Origin: Symbiodinium natans
Taxonomy: Eukaryota > Sar > Dinophyceae > Suessiales > Symbiodiniaceae
NCBI GenBank assembly: GCA_905221605.1
Contig: CAJNDS010000201.1
Location: 62,001-126,000 of the forward strand
Length of the DNA: 64,000 bases
Direction of reading: 5' to 3'
In this document: positions 9,201 to 21,448 of the stretch, piece after piece
Numbering within the stretch: position 1 is the stretch's first letter
Layout of the letters: each line of letters starts with the position of its first letter
Position numbers and translations under genes: made by a program
The notes under the pieces: generated by a model
Databases searched by the model: none
Told to the model about the DNA's origin: nothing
The model's input: only the letters and a program-made list of their open reading frames with translations

Positions 9201-12200
9201 ATGAAAATTAAACTCAAAACCTTGAAAAGTGCTGAAACCTGCGTTTTGGAAAATGTGAAAAGAAGTGCGCGGGAGAGTGCTTCGCACCACAGCAAGCTGC
9301 CCAGAAAAAACTGCAGTAACAGCCCTAAACCTGCCCCTGCCAGGCAAAGCCACCCAGCAAGGAGCAGGCCACAACGCGATAGGCTTCACTGCCCTAAACC
9401 CACCCGTGGGACGTGCAAATGGTGAGTACACCAAAAGCATTCATTTACATGAAGCAGTGCGGCCCCACAAGAGACGTATAAGGCCCAGAGTTGCAGACTA
9501 GACAACTGCGAGGGTTTTCTGCCGCCTAGGTGCAGCAACTCCCCTCCGACTGTCCAGAACCAACCCCACTTCGAGGGAGCCGACAGTTCGAGACCAGCAA
9601 CCACAACAACCGACCTGGTTGAGGCTCATTGGCAACATTGCCGTGTCGGGCAACAGAAGCACATCGTGAGCAGCTCTTGGACGTCGAGGGAATTTGGCCA
9701 CTACTGGACACGCACTTGACAGAGCTGGGACCAGCGGGCGTGACAAGAAGGCAGATTTCTTTGATGCCTTGGCTTGGCTTTGTTTCAAGCCTCCACTTGT
9801 CGCCAGACCATGAAAGCTTACATGACATTCAGCTGGCTCATGTTGACTTGAAAGTTTCTTTTCGCTCCGTCGGTCGCCAACATGGAACTGTTTGCAGACG
9901 GCGAATACAGCAATTTGGCCAGCTCAACAACTTTTTGCAGGGTTTTGTCGCTGTGTCGGCAAAAAAACCGTTTAACACGGGAGATTCCCTTCTAGCCGCG
10001 CTGCACGTATGGAAAAATGATGCATCGGCAGGTCCGTTTGTTCCAGTTGGTTCTTGCTGCGTTTTCCTTGCCATTGCGCCTCGCGGGGCGGGGGGCGGAG
10101 GCGGTGGCATTCAGTGTGCATTCGCATCAACGCAACGCAAGAAGGTGCACTGAGTGCTTTGCTACGGCCCTGGCGCTTGTATGAAACTGTCTTTACGGAC
10201 GCGTTGACGAAGGTTCCCCTTGCGGCATTGCTATGGTGTCGGCAGCTGAGTGATCGGTGCCAGCAGGTTCTTGTTTTCATTGGTCTCCACCCAGCTGGCC
10301 TTGCGTTAAGTTATCTTGCAATAAGGGCCTGCGGTTGCTTTTTTGTGGTCACGACTCCTTTTACGCTTGCTGACTTGAACAGTTTTGACTCTCTAAGTAG
10401 ATGCCTGTCTCACTTTGAGTGGAACGTCCCACAAGATCGCCTGCTGTGCCACTGATGTAGTAAAGAGGCGCCCGCTTTAAAACAAAAACCAAACCCACAC
10501 AGTCGGTCTTCCTTTTTCGGTGCAAGCAGGCGGCTTTGGTTCCATTGGTTTCGAAAAACTCTGCGCACGCACATCTTCGTGGCACTGTAGTGAGTTTTAA
10601 AATTTTGAGTCCACGTGAGAGGCTTCTTGCACTTCCGCACTTTTCCAAAAAATGCGCAAAAGATCGTGCCCGTGAAACCAGTATTCGAGTTCTCACGCTT
10701 ACTACCCAAAGGAAGTTTATGACGTCATACCAGCGCGCCACTATGAGAACCCAGCAAGCTGCGCAAGACAACCCTAAATCCCCAAGAACTCAGGCAAGAT
10801 GCAACGCTGTGTGTGAGCAGTGTCATCGCATGAAGAGCTCAGACAAGATAGCCGGTGGTTGCAGTATCAATGTTGGTCTCAATCCTTGTGGCCTTTGGCG
10901 GTAGGCAACGCGGGGCTCCATGAAAATCAAGTAGTGGCAACTCTCCTCATTACTGAACTCGCTAACCCTTCTAAAGCGGGCTGTGCCGCCCTGATACTAG
11001 GGATGTTGCCAAATCTTGACCAGATGCTGTGTTACCTACGACACTCCTACCTACAGTTCCAACATCTGACCCTCATGTGTAATTTTGATCTTCGTCTAAA
11101 TCTAGAAGCTCTTCTGCTTCGGTTTCTGATGGTGCACCAACTTCTCTATACAGGCTTCCATGGGTCATTCCGTTTTCTTGTGCATATTGTCGCCTCATGT
11201 GATCTCTCACCGCTCTACATCCATGTGCATGCGAGTTGCCGCAGCTCCGAAGAAATCGTGCAAGTGCAAGTGTTTCGCCATTTGTTTGAAACGCTCGCTG
11301 TCATGGACATTCACATCGCCCGAAATCAGAACATGCCGAAAACGTGTTGTTTCCGTCTCAGTGGAGTTTCGTTTGTTGGCAACAAACACAAGAATTGCAA
11401 TGAGTATGTGGGATGTTAGTGACGTGCAGAAGGCTTTCGAATGCCAAGAGCAGGAGTTGTTGGAAGCCAGATGGCACAAGGCAAACGAGCCTACATGACT
11501 GCTGCAGAATGCTTGTTTAACATTGTTTGCATTGCATGTTACAGTTTAACAAGAATTGCCTACATGACAAAGTTTGCAACTTTGGTTCCGACTTCACAGT
11601 GGTTGAGCTGGCATGGGACCATCCCAAAGCATTTCCAGTTTGAGAGACCTTTGGCACTTGCTGATGGGTCGCGCGCTTGCACAGAAGCTGCGGCGTCCAT
11701 GGCCTTCGCCAAGTTCGGCGAGGTACGCCATTAGCTTCTTGCCGTGATCATGGCGCCGAAATGTCGTGTGGCAGGATTTGACCAGAGCGCTCAAAGAACA
11801 AGGAACTCCGGTGGCATCTGCCCCAGTCGGGATTTCAGCATAGCTTCACAACTCGGTGCTGGGTTAGCTAAAGCCGGCGTCGTCGAAGTATTGAGTTGGC
11901 ATGTATGTGAAGTTTCCGAGGGGCCTGCACCAGGTGCAGTGTCGCAGAAATGGTGCTTGTGTTTTCCCGCTCGTAGCGGGCTGTGTGAGTGAGGTATTTC
12001 TACGAAACTTTGCAGAGCTGGGGGCATTTGAATTGCTGGCTGATAAAACCAGCTTCATCCGAACAACAGGTCGTTGTTACTTACTAGCCGTTACCAGCGC
12101 CGTTACCAGTGCATTGCGTTCGGCGCGTTAAGAATAGTTTGCAGGCTAGCCGGGCAGCCCAACGCTCCAACCAATTTGACGATTCGAGGAATCTGCGCTG

Positions 12201-12600
12201 GACAGCCCTGAAGACAGTCCTTGCCACCAAGTGGCGCAAGGCTTGCTTAGCTGACTTAGTTCGGTTGATCGTCTTGTCATGGGTTTCGGGGAGCTTTCGT
12301 AAGATCCTTGTGCAGGTCGTCCAGACTTTGGGTTCAGCATTTTGTCTCAGCTTCGAGGTCTGCTTGGATCTCAGACGCTGTTTCGAGGTCATTTAGGCAC
12401 TTTGTTTGAATGGTAGGTGCAGAACCACATGTTCATTGCCCCAGATCAGGCACGCTGAAACGTAGACTCAAGATTGAGATTGTCATGGCAACTGGGTTCA
12501 GCTGCAAACGTGGCTTTGATGTTTTCCAAGTTTGACATGGCTTAACAGTTTGGCGTACTAATACCTTCTCCAGCACAAAGCTTCAATACACGGATTTCCT
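9201..12600. other. No recognisable gene
   Basis: Frames of 100-199 codons occur on both strands (for example 9629-10153 + and 10820-11419 +), but none shows a family motif or a run of phase-compatible exons. On the minus strand, 11410-11207 contains ISGDVNVHDSE, vaguely like the GDFN motif of LINE endonucleases, and 11794-11680 reads SALVKSCHTTFRRHDHGKK. These may be remnants of an old element. I see no tandem repeats here. Confidence 0.3.
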
Positions 12601-14760
12601 GGATGATAAATCAATGGATCACATCGCGAATGCATCGTTTGAAGCTTTGGGGTTCTGAAGGCACACATCGCCCACCAATTTTAAGCCGCAGATATATCTT
12701 CCAGTTTCATACAAGCTCCATGTGCAAATGCAAGCATGTTGCGGAGCTGAACATCAAAAGCCTTTTGGCGGCCCATCTTGTGGTTTGTTGGTAGCCCTCA
12801 GGTCGAGCGCTTCAACGGCTTGGTCGGGGACGCCAAACCCCACTCCGAGGCCGGCCAATGCTGGCGAGTGCAGGGGGGGGGTGGGGTGTTGGGGGGAGGG
12901 ATAGGGTATATGGGCCCTTCACAGCCGGGCAGTCAATGTTGCTGGGCAGGTGTGGCGATCCAGAGCTCACGAAGGAACAGGAGGACGAGCCTTTGGCGAG
13001 AGAGCGTCCGGCCCTGATCTAGTTTTGGGGTGTAAGATCGAACATCTCCAGACTACGTTTGGCGGCTTGAATTCCACATGAAGCTTGCAGTGACAATGTT
13101 GACAACCAGCAGCCTAGTACAAAATTGAAAGCTGAGCCACAAGCTGAGTGTTATCGAAGACGGGAGGGTGAACACCGAGTGAGCGCCCATTATGCTCCGG
13201 AGAAAGCGGCTAGTACCGAGAATGGAGATGCCCTCAGCGAGTTCTGAGATAAGGCTCCGAGGGTCCTGCCTCCCATTTCCTTTTTGGCAGCGCTTGCGGA
13301 TGCCTCAGCGTTCTTTCAGTGTTGCCTTGGAGAGACTTGAGGAGTGCAAAGGAGCGGGCTGTTTGGGGCATGGTGCCGAAACTTCTTGTGAATGTGTTAC
13401 AATGGGTCGAGGGCTAATGCGCGTATTCTCCATCCTCTATTTATGACTGCTTAGGGCCACACGGAGTACATTCTGAAAAGATGTGTTGACCGTACGAATC
13501 GAGCGGTTGCTGTTCTTCTGGGGGGAGATGTAGACTCGCATAGCAGGCCACATTAGCCGCTCTCAGCAGCTTTCACCGTCTGTTCAGCTAGGCCTGCGGC
13601 CACACACTGACGGCAGCCACAAGCCCAGTCCCTCTGCCATAGCCGAGAATCCAAGAGAAGCCCTTGCCTCTTCAGCACAAAGTCTCTTCAACGCTTGGCG
13701 GGCCCTCCGGATCTTGGAAGCTTGAGCGGATCGAACTCTGTCAACTTCGTTGTGAGGCCTGTGAAGATGCATAGGTTGTCTCGTCTCCGCTGATTGTCTC
13801 TGCCTTAGTGGTCTGCCTTTCTCAATGTAAGGCCTAGGAGCGCGGTCGGTTGAGGAACGGGTCCGAAGCCCAGATGTGTTTCAAAACATGTGACGAACCG
13901 CAGCTGTGTCTTTCCGATGCCGGGGTTTGCACAGATTGGTGCTTCTCCCAAATTCTCTGTTTGCTGGCGCATTGTCTGTCGCTGAATTTCAGGTTGAGTC
14001 TGGCCGCCGCCTGCGAGAGCTAACTGCACTCAAAAGGGCGAAGGAGCCAGGCAAGCTGATGACAAGCCTTCCCAGATGTGAAACTTGATATAACTTGATG
14101 CTGTCCCAGCTCCCCATGTCCTTTTGCTGCATCTTGCCACGACATTGGACCTACAGCTCTCAACACAGCTGCTTTTTGCACCGTGCGTGCACTCATGTCC
14201 ATCTGCAGGGAAGGAGGATTTTTCGGAGTCGCCGAAACATGTGACCTCAGATGCGGCCAGCCACCCAGCTTCGATTCCTTGCAACTTCTTTGTGTGTAGC
14301 AGGCGGGTGAGATCCCATCTTTGTATTTGTAGACCTTGACTGATGATTTCATGGTGGGCTCACCCAAAAAGTCAAAGAGGCCTGACAACAGCATTTCATG
14401 AGCTTTTCGATCGCGGGCCGAACAGGAGTGTAGCGGAGGTCAGTCTTGGACTCTCTCCTTGTTGCTTATCCGATCATTCCTGTCGTCAGTCTATCGAGCC
14501 TTAAGGCGTCGGCGCTGATGCGCCGAGCGGCGGCGGCGGTCAGTTCCACGTAAAGGATCATGATGCGTTGCCTGCTAGACACACGACGGCACATGTTGCA
14601 AAGGCGCGTGCACTTGCAAGTCACTAGCTTCGGCATTGTCTCATCGGGTTGAGCTCGCATTCAATGTGCCATGTCTTCTCGTGTCTCTGTAGCCATGAAG
14701 CGCATGGCTGGCGAACCCGCTAAGAGGCAGCTTGCGCTCTAGATCGCTCTAGCATCTGAG
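12601..14760. other. No recognisable gene
   Basis: A G-rich tract lies at 12872-12905. Open frames are short and equally frequent on both strands. A minus frame at 14394-14020 (124 codons) is the longest and begins MLLSGLFDFLGEPTMKSSVK, but I cannot match it to a family. No repeats or RNA genes recognised. Confidence 0.3.
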
Positions 14761-16119
14761 CTCTTCCGTTCCCGCAGGACTGCGAGTTACGGGGATGCCT
14801 AAAAAGGCAGCGCAGCTACAGACCAACTCGTGCCGCTCGAAGCATTGTGAAGCATGTTGTGGATATCCCAGCCCTCGTCATAGTCACTGCCCTTAAATGT
14901 TCTAATCACCCTTTGTGTGCAAAGTGCCCTGCGTAGTTGTGTCGGAGCTGAGCCTGAAACAGAAGTCAGTGCGTAAGTACTGCGTGGCAATGCTGTCATT
15001 GTCGTAAAGTCGCGTGCCATGTACCCCAAACCTTGGATCATGCTGCAATCTGTAAAGCTGCAGAGGAAGAAATGCTGCATCTGGACCGGTATCACGTTTT
15101 TGTGCTCAGGACAAGATCATCTGGTTCTGAGGGCTCCAGCAGTACCTGGCAAATATGTAGGGTGCCGCTATGTAGAGCAGTTCGCGTTCTTGTCGATGGA
15201 TTCCCTCGCCCCGCCCCACTTTTAGCAAAGCTTATTTGAAACCCATCACGTTAAGCTCGAGCATGAGCCCACTGTCAAGAGCGCCAAGACTGGGCCCTCA
15301 GCTTCGGAGGATCCGCAGTCACTGCGTGTACAGCTGCGCCACAGTGGCACTCGCCCGAACCGACTCGGCATCATGATTTGCGTAGTGGGGAACGCTTACT
15401 GCCGAACCGCTTCCCTTCTTCATCTTTGAGACTTGGTCCGGGATGTTTCACACCGTGGCGCGGAGTGCAGGAAGAGGATCAAAAGGCCCAGTACTTGGGA
15501 AGCTCATGAAGATGTCTCGGCGTCCTTTTCGTGTCATGTTGAGTCACTGCATGAGCAGATGCTTGTTATTGTTTAGTTTTGGTCTTCGCCTGTTGCCGCC
15601 ACCTCGAAGAACAGCTGCTCACATCATGTGTATCCAAATGTATCCAAGATTGGGGCAAGCACAGGATGTCAAGAAATCATACCGACCTCACGTGAATCAT
15701 TAACGGAAATTGAAGGTTATGGAAAGATGGTTTGGGCAAGAGAAACAGCCGACATGCCTGCAACGATCGATCCAATGAGGCGTTGATAACAACGTGTGCA
15801 GGGGTTCTGCATGCTGAACATCCTTGCTGCTGGCAACCAAAGAATGCGATGTCGACAGCCAGCCACGGTGGTCTCACTGCTTCTCTGGCTGTGGCCGCTG
15901 CTTGGACCAATGACAGCAATGCACACTTTTATAGAAGTGCTCCCACCCTCTTTATCCTTGCCTTGCTGGTACACAAGGCTCTGGACACGGAGGTGGGAAC
16001 CGTGCTTCGCACCTCGTGTAAGGAGTCCGCTGTGCGGGAGGGTCGAGAAGGCGCCTTTTGAATTCGCTCGATTCAGCTTTCCTTCAGCTGCGCTGGTGTT
16101 TTCGGGTGACAAATGTCAG
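14761..16119. other. Region upstream of tilS, 5' exons not resolved
   Basis: The first recognisable tilS exon begins with the catalytic domain, so an upstream exon carrying the start codon and any organelle-targeting presequence should lie here. Candidate frames exist (15796 onward runs in frame into exon 1) but nothing distinguishes a presequence. No promoter element can be named. Confidence 0.3.
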
Positions 16120-16263
16120 CGAAGCGTCAACGATCTGGCCCAGGCGCTCATGGCCTGCGGATTGGACGCAGGCCCACTGCCGCTGCTGCTCTGCGTCAGT
16201 GGCGGCTCGGATTCTGTGGCTATGCTGCTTCTGGTGTCCAAGGCGTTGGGAGTGGTTCCGACA

Positions 16264-16299
<36 letters not shown>

Positions 16300-19200
16300 T
16301 CTCCGGGCGCGCCTGGTGCGCGGGGGACCCCCCCATGCCCTGCAGAAGAAGAAGAAGAAGAAGAAGAAGAAGAAGAAGAAGAAGAAGAAGAAGAAGAAGA
16401 AGAAGAAGAAGAAGAAGAAGAAGAAGAAGAAGAGAGAGGAGTTGGGTTGGGATTCTGGGCACATTACATCATTGACATTGTCAACCAGCGTTGAACAATA
16501 ATAATGTGCTGTGCCAGGTAGCCCAGAAGTATGGCTGGCAGCTGCATGTGCTTCACTTCAATCATGGCCTCAGGCCCGGGATGAGAGCGTATCACGCACG
16601 TCTAGCCACGCCTTGTAGTGGAATTGAAAGCGCATATACCTGCGCATGAGCAGCAGATGTTTTCGCCGCATAAGATGCCTTCTCAGCTTTTTGCGCGACG
16701 CGCCGATTCTCCATCCAGGCCCGAGTCTGCATCGGAAGAAACCTTTGTGGAGGCACTGACAGAGTCAGAGGGTGAGAAGGTGAAGCCTTTAGATGTAGAA
16801 GTATCTTACGTTGTCTCGTGTTTTCTCCTAAGTTTTCACTGTTGAGGCATTGGCCCAGTCAGTCGGTGCACAGAGTCACCTCCGCCGTGCGGAAGGGGCC
16901 TGGCTGAAGGTGGGCGCATTGAGTCGTTGAGCGCCACATCCCGAGCCACATACCGACATATACCGACGTACCGAGAGTGCCCGTGAAGGGGAGAGGAAGA
17001 CAGGAAGGAGGGAGGACGGGAGACGAAATGTAAGAAACAGGAACACATGGCGCCAGGCTGCTCCAGGTGGTCTGCAGGCAGCGGCCCGCAACTGGCGTCG
17101 CCAGGCGCTGAAGCGCTATGCCGCCATCCTTTTGCCTGACTTTGCAGATGTGCCTTCGAGGGTGAGTTGCTCTTCAAAGCGCTAGGAGGCGCTGCAGCTC
17201 CTGGAGCAGTTGGAGGCCTGAGATTTCTGAGATTTCTGAGATCTCCTGTCGTGGTGAACCTGTAGCCCTGGAGGCTTCGGCGGGCTGCACAGGTGCTGTA
17301 CTGCTCGCTCACCATGCCGAGGACCAGGTAGCGAAGCACAAGGGTTCAAGGGGGGTTGAAGGCGTGTCAATCGCGGGCAAATGTGGGCAAACCTGAAGCA
17401 GGTGGAGACGCAGCTCCTCAGGTTCCTCCGTGGTGGGCACCTCGCCCGACTGGGTGGCACCTCATCTGCCGAGAGTGTTTTTAATGCTCAGAACCGCCCA
17501 AGTCTGTGAAGGATTCGTTGTGTTTCTCGGCTTTGATCCGTCATGCGCATCGCAACATGCTGACAGACAAACTAGACATACCTGCAAGATCCTTCAAGCG
17601 TTGAGAATCAAAGACGCGGGTGAACAAGGACGAGGAGTACGGCTCAGCCGAGTGCATTAGATCTTCTGCATTCTTCTGCTGCGAGCGGGGCGCAGGGGTC
17701 CGTCCGCAGCTTTTGAAAGAAAGAGGAGTGCATACGAGTGCAAAAGATGTGATTTTTCACCGTAGGTGACATCACCCTACTTCGCTCAACTCAAAAGAAT
17801 TTATATGTTTTGACATCTAAAATAGAACGTTGCTTGAGATTTTTTGATGGGTTGTTCGAACCTGTCTTTGCATTGCAGTTGGCTCTTGTGTGTGTGTGTG
17901 TGTGTGTGAGTTCTTCCCTCCCACACCCTTTGTGGGGACTCTTGCCGCCGTCCCGGTTTTGTTGAGCCCAACCCCCAGGCGTTTGATGCTGCGGGGCTCG
18001 TGATGAGCTTTCCCCTTGGGTTTTTGAGTTTACGAAATAAGAATATGCTTCTCTTCTTTGATCTAGCTAATCTTGAGTTGCTTTACAGGACAGGGAGCCA
18101 GTGCTCGTATTCATGGCCCAAACATTCGTATGACGTGTCCTCCTCCTAGAGCGAAACCACTCAGACTTCTGCCACACAACGACGTGCACGGAAATCGTGC
18201 ACCTCAGTGCCCAGCTACAGTTTGATCTGCTTCATGCTTCGTTGCCAGCTTGGGGCAGGCAATCAATATATATTGCACGACGTCCATGTGCAAACAGAAG
18301 CGTAACAGTGCCTGGCAGGCATGCGAATCCTCGAAGGCCGCTTCGCGCGTCCCCTTCTGGGCATCCGCAAGCGCGAGCTGAAGGCATGTCGCATAGTGCC
18401 GCTTCACCCGGAAGATGCGTGCGAAGTTGCTGGTAAGGGCTTTTTTTCGGCATGAAGAGCGCCGGCCAATCCCAGCCCAGAATCGAAGTCCTGAAGCTTC
18501 TGCAACGTGTGAACATTGCTCGAAATTGCCCGAAGAGGCCTTCCTGGACTCTGAGGGCCAGGCATTGGATTTATGAGGATGTCAGCGTGGAGTTTCTGTC
18601 CTCGGTTCGAAGATCTGCGTGGCCTGACGGCAGGATTGGAAGGAGGATGCGTCCAACGCTGAGCCAATGTACCAACGAAGCTGGTACCAAGTTGTTTCGG
18701 ACGTGGAGGTTGCATTTCTTTTGCCGCATTGTTCGCGTCAGGCCTTGCGCCATGTGTGGTTCCACCTCAGTTGCTTCCATCCGTTCCATGATCAGATGCC
18801 AGCCAAGGGAACCGTATTCGCCTGCAGCTGGTTCCTCTGCTGACTGAGCTGATTGGCGGGGAGGCTGTGATCGTTACAGGAAGTTTGGGCCCGTGTCTGA
18901 AAACCTGTGGCAGACAACGGGCTTGAAGAACAAACGGGACCCGTTCAGAAAGCAACCAGCAGTTTTGAGGGATTTGATGCGAAGTTCCTTTTTGAGGTCA
19001 ATTGAGAAACTGCAGCTTCTTATATAAGGGCTATCGAAGCTCCTGGTTTGGTGACCTCGATGCTGGAACTGTCTCTGCTCTTTGATCCTTTCAGATCCGC
19101 ACTCGGATCTCAACTTAGATCTCGGATCTGTCGTCGGGAGTTTTCGTGTGCTGACAATCTAGTATCAGGTTCTCCCACTTCTACTGACCTGCCTCAGTCC

Positions 19201-20462
19201 ATCACTCTGTTTAGGGTCTGTGGTCTTCCTGGTTCGCAAGCAGAGGCAAGCAGAGACAGAGGGCACAGACCGAACCCAGTCCCTTATCTTCGGATCCTCT
19301 TTCCCAGATGCCACTTGATCATGTCTGCGTCCGCCGTTTTCGCTTCCTGTCTCGGTGGTTCGGCCTTTCCTTTCTCTGAAGTTGGCCCCTTGTGAGATCC
19401 CTGAGGATGCCCTTCACAGCCGATTTGAGGCGCTGGCGGAGCAGAGTGGGCAGCTTGCGTCCATCTTAGACGATGCCGTCGACGAGATCGGAGGCCCTGG
19501 CTTCCCAGTCCAAGCTGAAGCAGCTGAGCGAGTTCTGGAGATTCCGAGTTTCTCTGGCCTCTCGGAGATGGTGCGCCAGGAGGTTTTGTGGCGCTTTGTG
19601 GCAAACGGCTGCGGGGCCTTCCTCAGCTACCCAGCAGTACGGGCCATCGCAGACCTCGCCTCGGAGAAGGAGTTCACATGGCCTCTGGGCTCTGGATGGC
19701 AGCTTAGCCTGAGCAAGGCGGAGCTGGACAAGGCGGACAAGGTGGACAAGGGGGCAGCGCGCCTCGTACTGAGTCCCCCGATGAAAAAGACAAGAGAGCA
19801 AGTGTGGAGAGCCAATGACCTGCTTGTTGTCCACAACTCCACGCCCAGCCTCTCACTTCGAGTGGTGCGTGGTGGGGAATTCGAGAGCCAGCGGAAGGAG
19901 TCGGAAGGCTACGAAGGCTCTTGCCAGTTCTTGCTGTACAACCTGCCCTTGAACACTACTGTGACACTCCGTGGGGCTAAACTTGGCGACCGCTTCTGCC
20001 TTGGCCCGAGCAGCCGGGCGCGCGCCATCAAGCTGACCTACTTCTTGCACCAACAGGGGAAGGACCCCGTGTGTGTCTGTGTGTGTGTGTGTGTGCTGAT
20101 GTCAACGTGTGTGTGTGTGGTGGTGGTGTTGCATGGGTTGCCATATGTTTTGTCCCGACTGTTGGCGTTGGAACTCCCCCTCCCTCCCGCGGCCAGCGAA
20201 GCATGCACAGCAACGCTCCACACGCAGGTGCCGAGGGAAGCCAGATTTGGGTGGCCAGTGATTGCCGTCAAGGCGGGCTTATAACGTCTGGCATCTAAGC
20301 TTTAGGGTTGGAGTCTATGCCCGCCCTGCGGCTATTGTGCAGGCTCCTGGTGTGCCGGAAGTCTTAGCGGCTGTTCTGCCTGACTGGGCAGCTGCAGACT
20401 TCATGGAGACTTCGTCTTTTCATTGTCGGAGGGCAATGGTAGGGAATTTGGAGTTCATGTGA
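16120..20462 (+). CDS. tilS: tRNA(Ile)-lysidine synthase, 14 exons, 5' end incomplete
   Basis: TilS is a PP-loop ATPase that adds lysine to C34 of tRNA-Ile(CAU), so that it reads AUA; in eukaryotes it works in organelles. Exons: 16120-16242, 16518-16573, 16719-16752, 16847-16909, 17078-17161, 17274-17327, 17402-17456, 18319-18383, 18538-18577, 18646-18676, 18808-18863, 19406-20062, 20228-20272, 20343-20462 (stop). The joined product of about 493 residues has, in order: SGGSDS (27-32, the PP-loop), HFNHGLRPESAS (about 54), AARNWRRQALKRY, LAHHAEDQVETQLLRFLRGG (about 132), FARPLLGIRKREL, HWIYEDASN, NRIRL..PLLTEL, then the C-terminal domain with KLGDRF (about 413) and VPREARFGWPV. All are diagnostic TilS blocks. 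Donors are GC in seven introns, GT in three and GA in two or three. The frame closes everywhere except for one extra G near 18561. The upstream start and any transit peptide are not identified. Confidence 0.93.
16264..16296. repeat. (GA)n microsatellite in tilS intron 1
   Basis: About 16 GA dinucleotides inside the first recognised intron (16243-16517). Read-through would give a spurious Arg-Glu repeat. Confidence 0.9.
16344..16432. repeat. (GAA)n microsatellite in tilS intron 1
   Basis: About 29 GAA triplets in the same intron. Long poly-Glu, poly-Lys or poly-Arg frames through it are not coding: the flanking TilS motifs join in frame only when this stretch is removed. Confidence 0.95.
17887..17908. 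repeat. (TG)n in tilS intron 7
   Basis: Eleven TG units within the long intron 17457-18318. Confidence 0.85.
20069..20120. repeat. (TG)n at the start of tilS intron 12
   Basis: Interrupted TG repeat directly after exon 12. It makes the donor ambiguous: GA at 20063 or GT at 20069, which differ by two codons (Asp-Pro) and both keep frame. Confidence 0.85.
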
Positions 20463-21448
20463 CCTGGGAAATGGACAAATGGACGACTGCACGCCACTGC
20501 CAACACAACTGCCAAGGCACTGAACTCCAGTCTCGCGCCTGTCGCGCCTGTCGCGCCCGTCCTTGTGGAGGTGACGTGGCAGACGCCATGGCCTGGACTG
20601 ATGGTGAAAACGTGCGAAAACATGTGCAGCCCACAAGGTCAGTACCGCAAGGGTTGCAAGATGCTGTCGAGCTTGTTTCGGCTGCTGTGAAACATCTGAA
20701 ACTGCTGAGGGGCGAGCTCGACTTGTGTTTCTGCACTCTGTTGCGCTTGCCGAAGTCCAATCTGGCTCAACGGATCACGCGTGATCACACCTTCGTATCC
20801 TGCTGCAGGCAGCAACAGCATTGCCCGAATTTTCCGTTACCACATAACTCCATGGCCTGCCAGCAAGAGTTGTGTTTTTTCTTAGACGGAATCTTGCATA
20901 ATCCAACCTTCCATCATTTGACCTTGCAGGTCCTGCAGCGGGACACACACCGATGTTGCCCATACTTGGGCCAATTTGCTTCGTTACCGTTCTCTGCTGC
21001 CTGCCTCGGAGCACCGTGGTTGCAATGATGTAGGCTGGCCAGTGCTGTCGAAGGGGTCGGCACTTCATGAAGCAGCCGCCTGGGTGTGAGGCGCAGCCGA
21101 GACTGACCAGTGTGAGGAGGCTCCAAGACCAGAAGCTGGAACCGGATTGCTGCAGGCCAAGTCGCACCTGGACCCCAGTGGCCCTGCGTGCAGCTAAAAG
21201 CCTAGGAGGTTTCTCGGAGTTTCTCGGAGTGTCTCGGGTGTGTCAAGCGGTCACGGGCACTATGATCACTCCAAAGGCTGGCATCTTGTCTCAGACTGAG
21301 GCCGGTTGCAAGAGGTTGACGAGCCTGACCTTGCCTTTGCGAATTTTGCTGGGGAGAGCTGGGCAGCTGCACAGCGTCTCCAGGATCGTTGGGTTAAAGA
21401 GTTCAGACTTAGGCAAGTTAAGACACTCTTTTCACTAATGCCTGTCAG
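20463..21448 (+). CDS. Candidate exons of an unidentified helical protein
   Basis: Two stretches read as amphipathic helix: 20650-20800 (LQDAVELVSAAVKHLKLLRG) and 21315-21381 (VDEPDLAFANFAGESWAAAQ, followed by RLQ). The second could splice with a GA donor at CAG/GATCG (21381/21382) to an AG-G acceptor at 21448/21449, continuing ELDVNSSLNKLAVQ in phase. No family recognised. They might be the 5' part of the next gene or a separate small gene. Confidence 0.3.

Noticed and set aside
11207-11479. Minus frame with ISGDVNVHDSE as a LINE endonuclease
   Set aside because: Only one motif fits; a Thr-Trp block on the same strand lies in the wrong order. Too weak to call.
16058-16501. Frames with poly-Glu, poly-Lys and poly-Arg tracts
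   Set aside because: They read through tilS intron 1. Catalytic motifs on both sides join in frame only when the GA and GAA repeats are removed.
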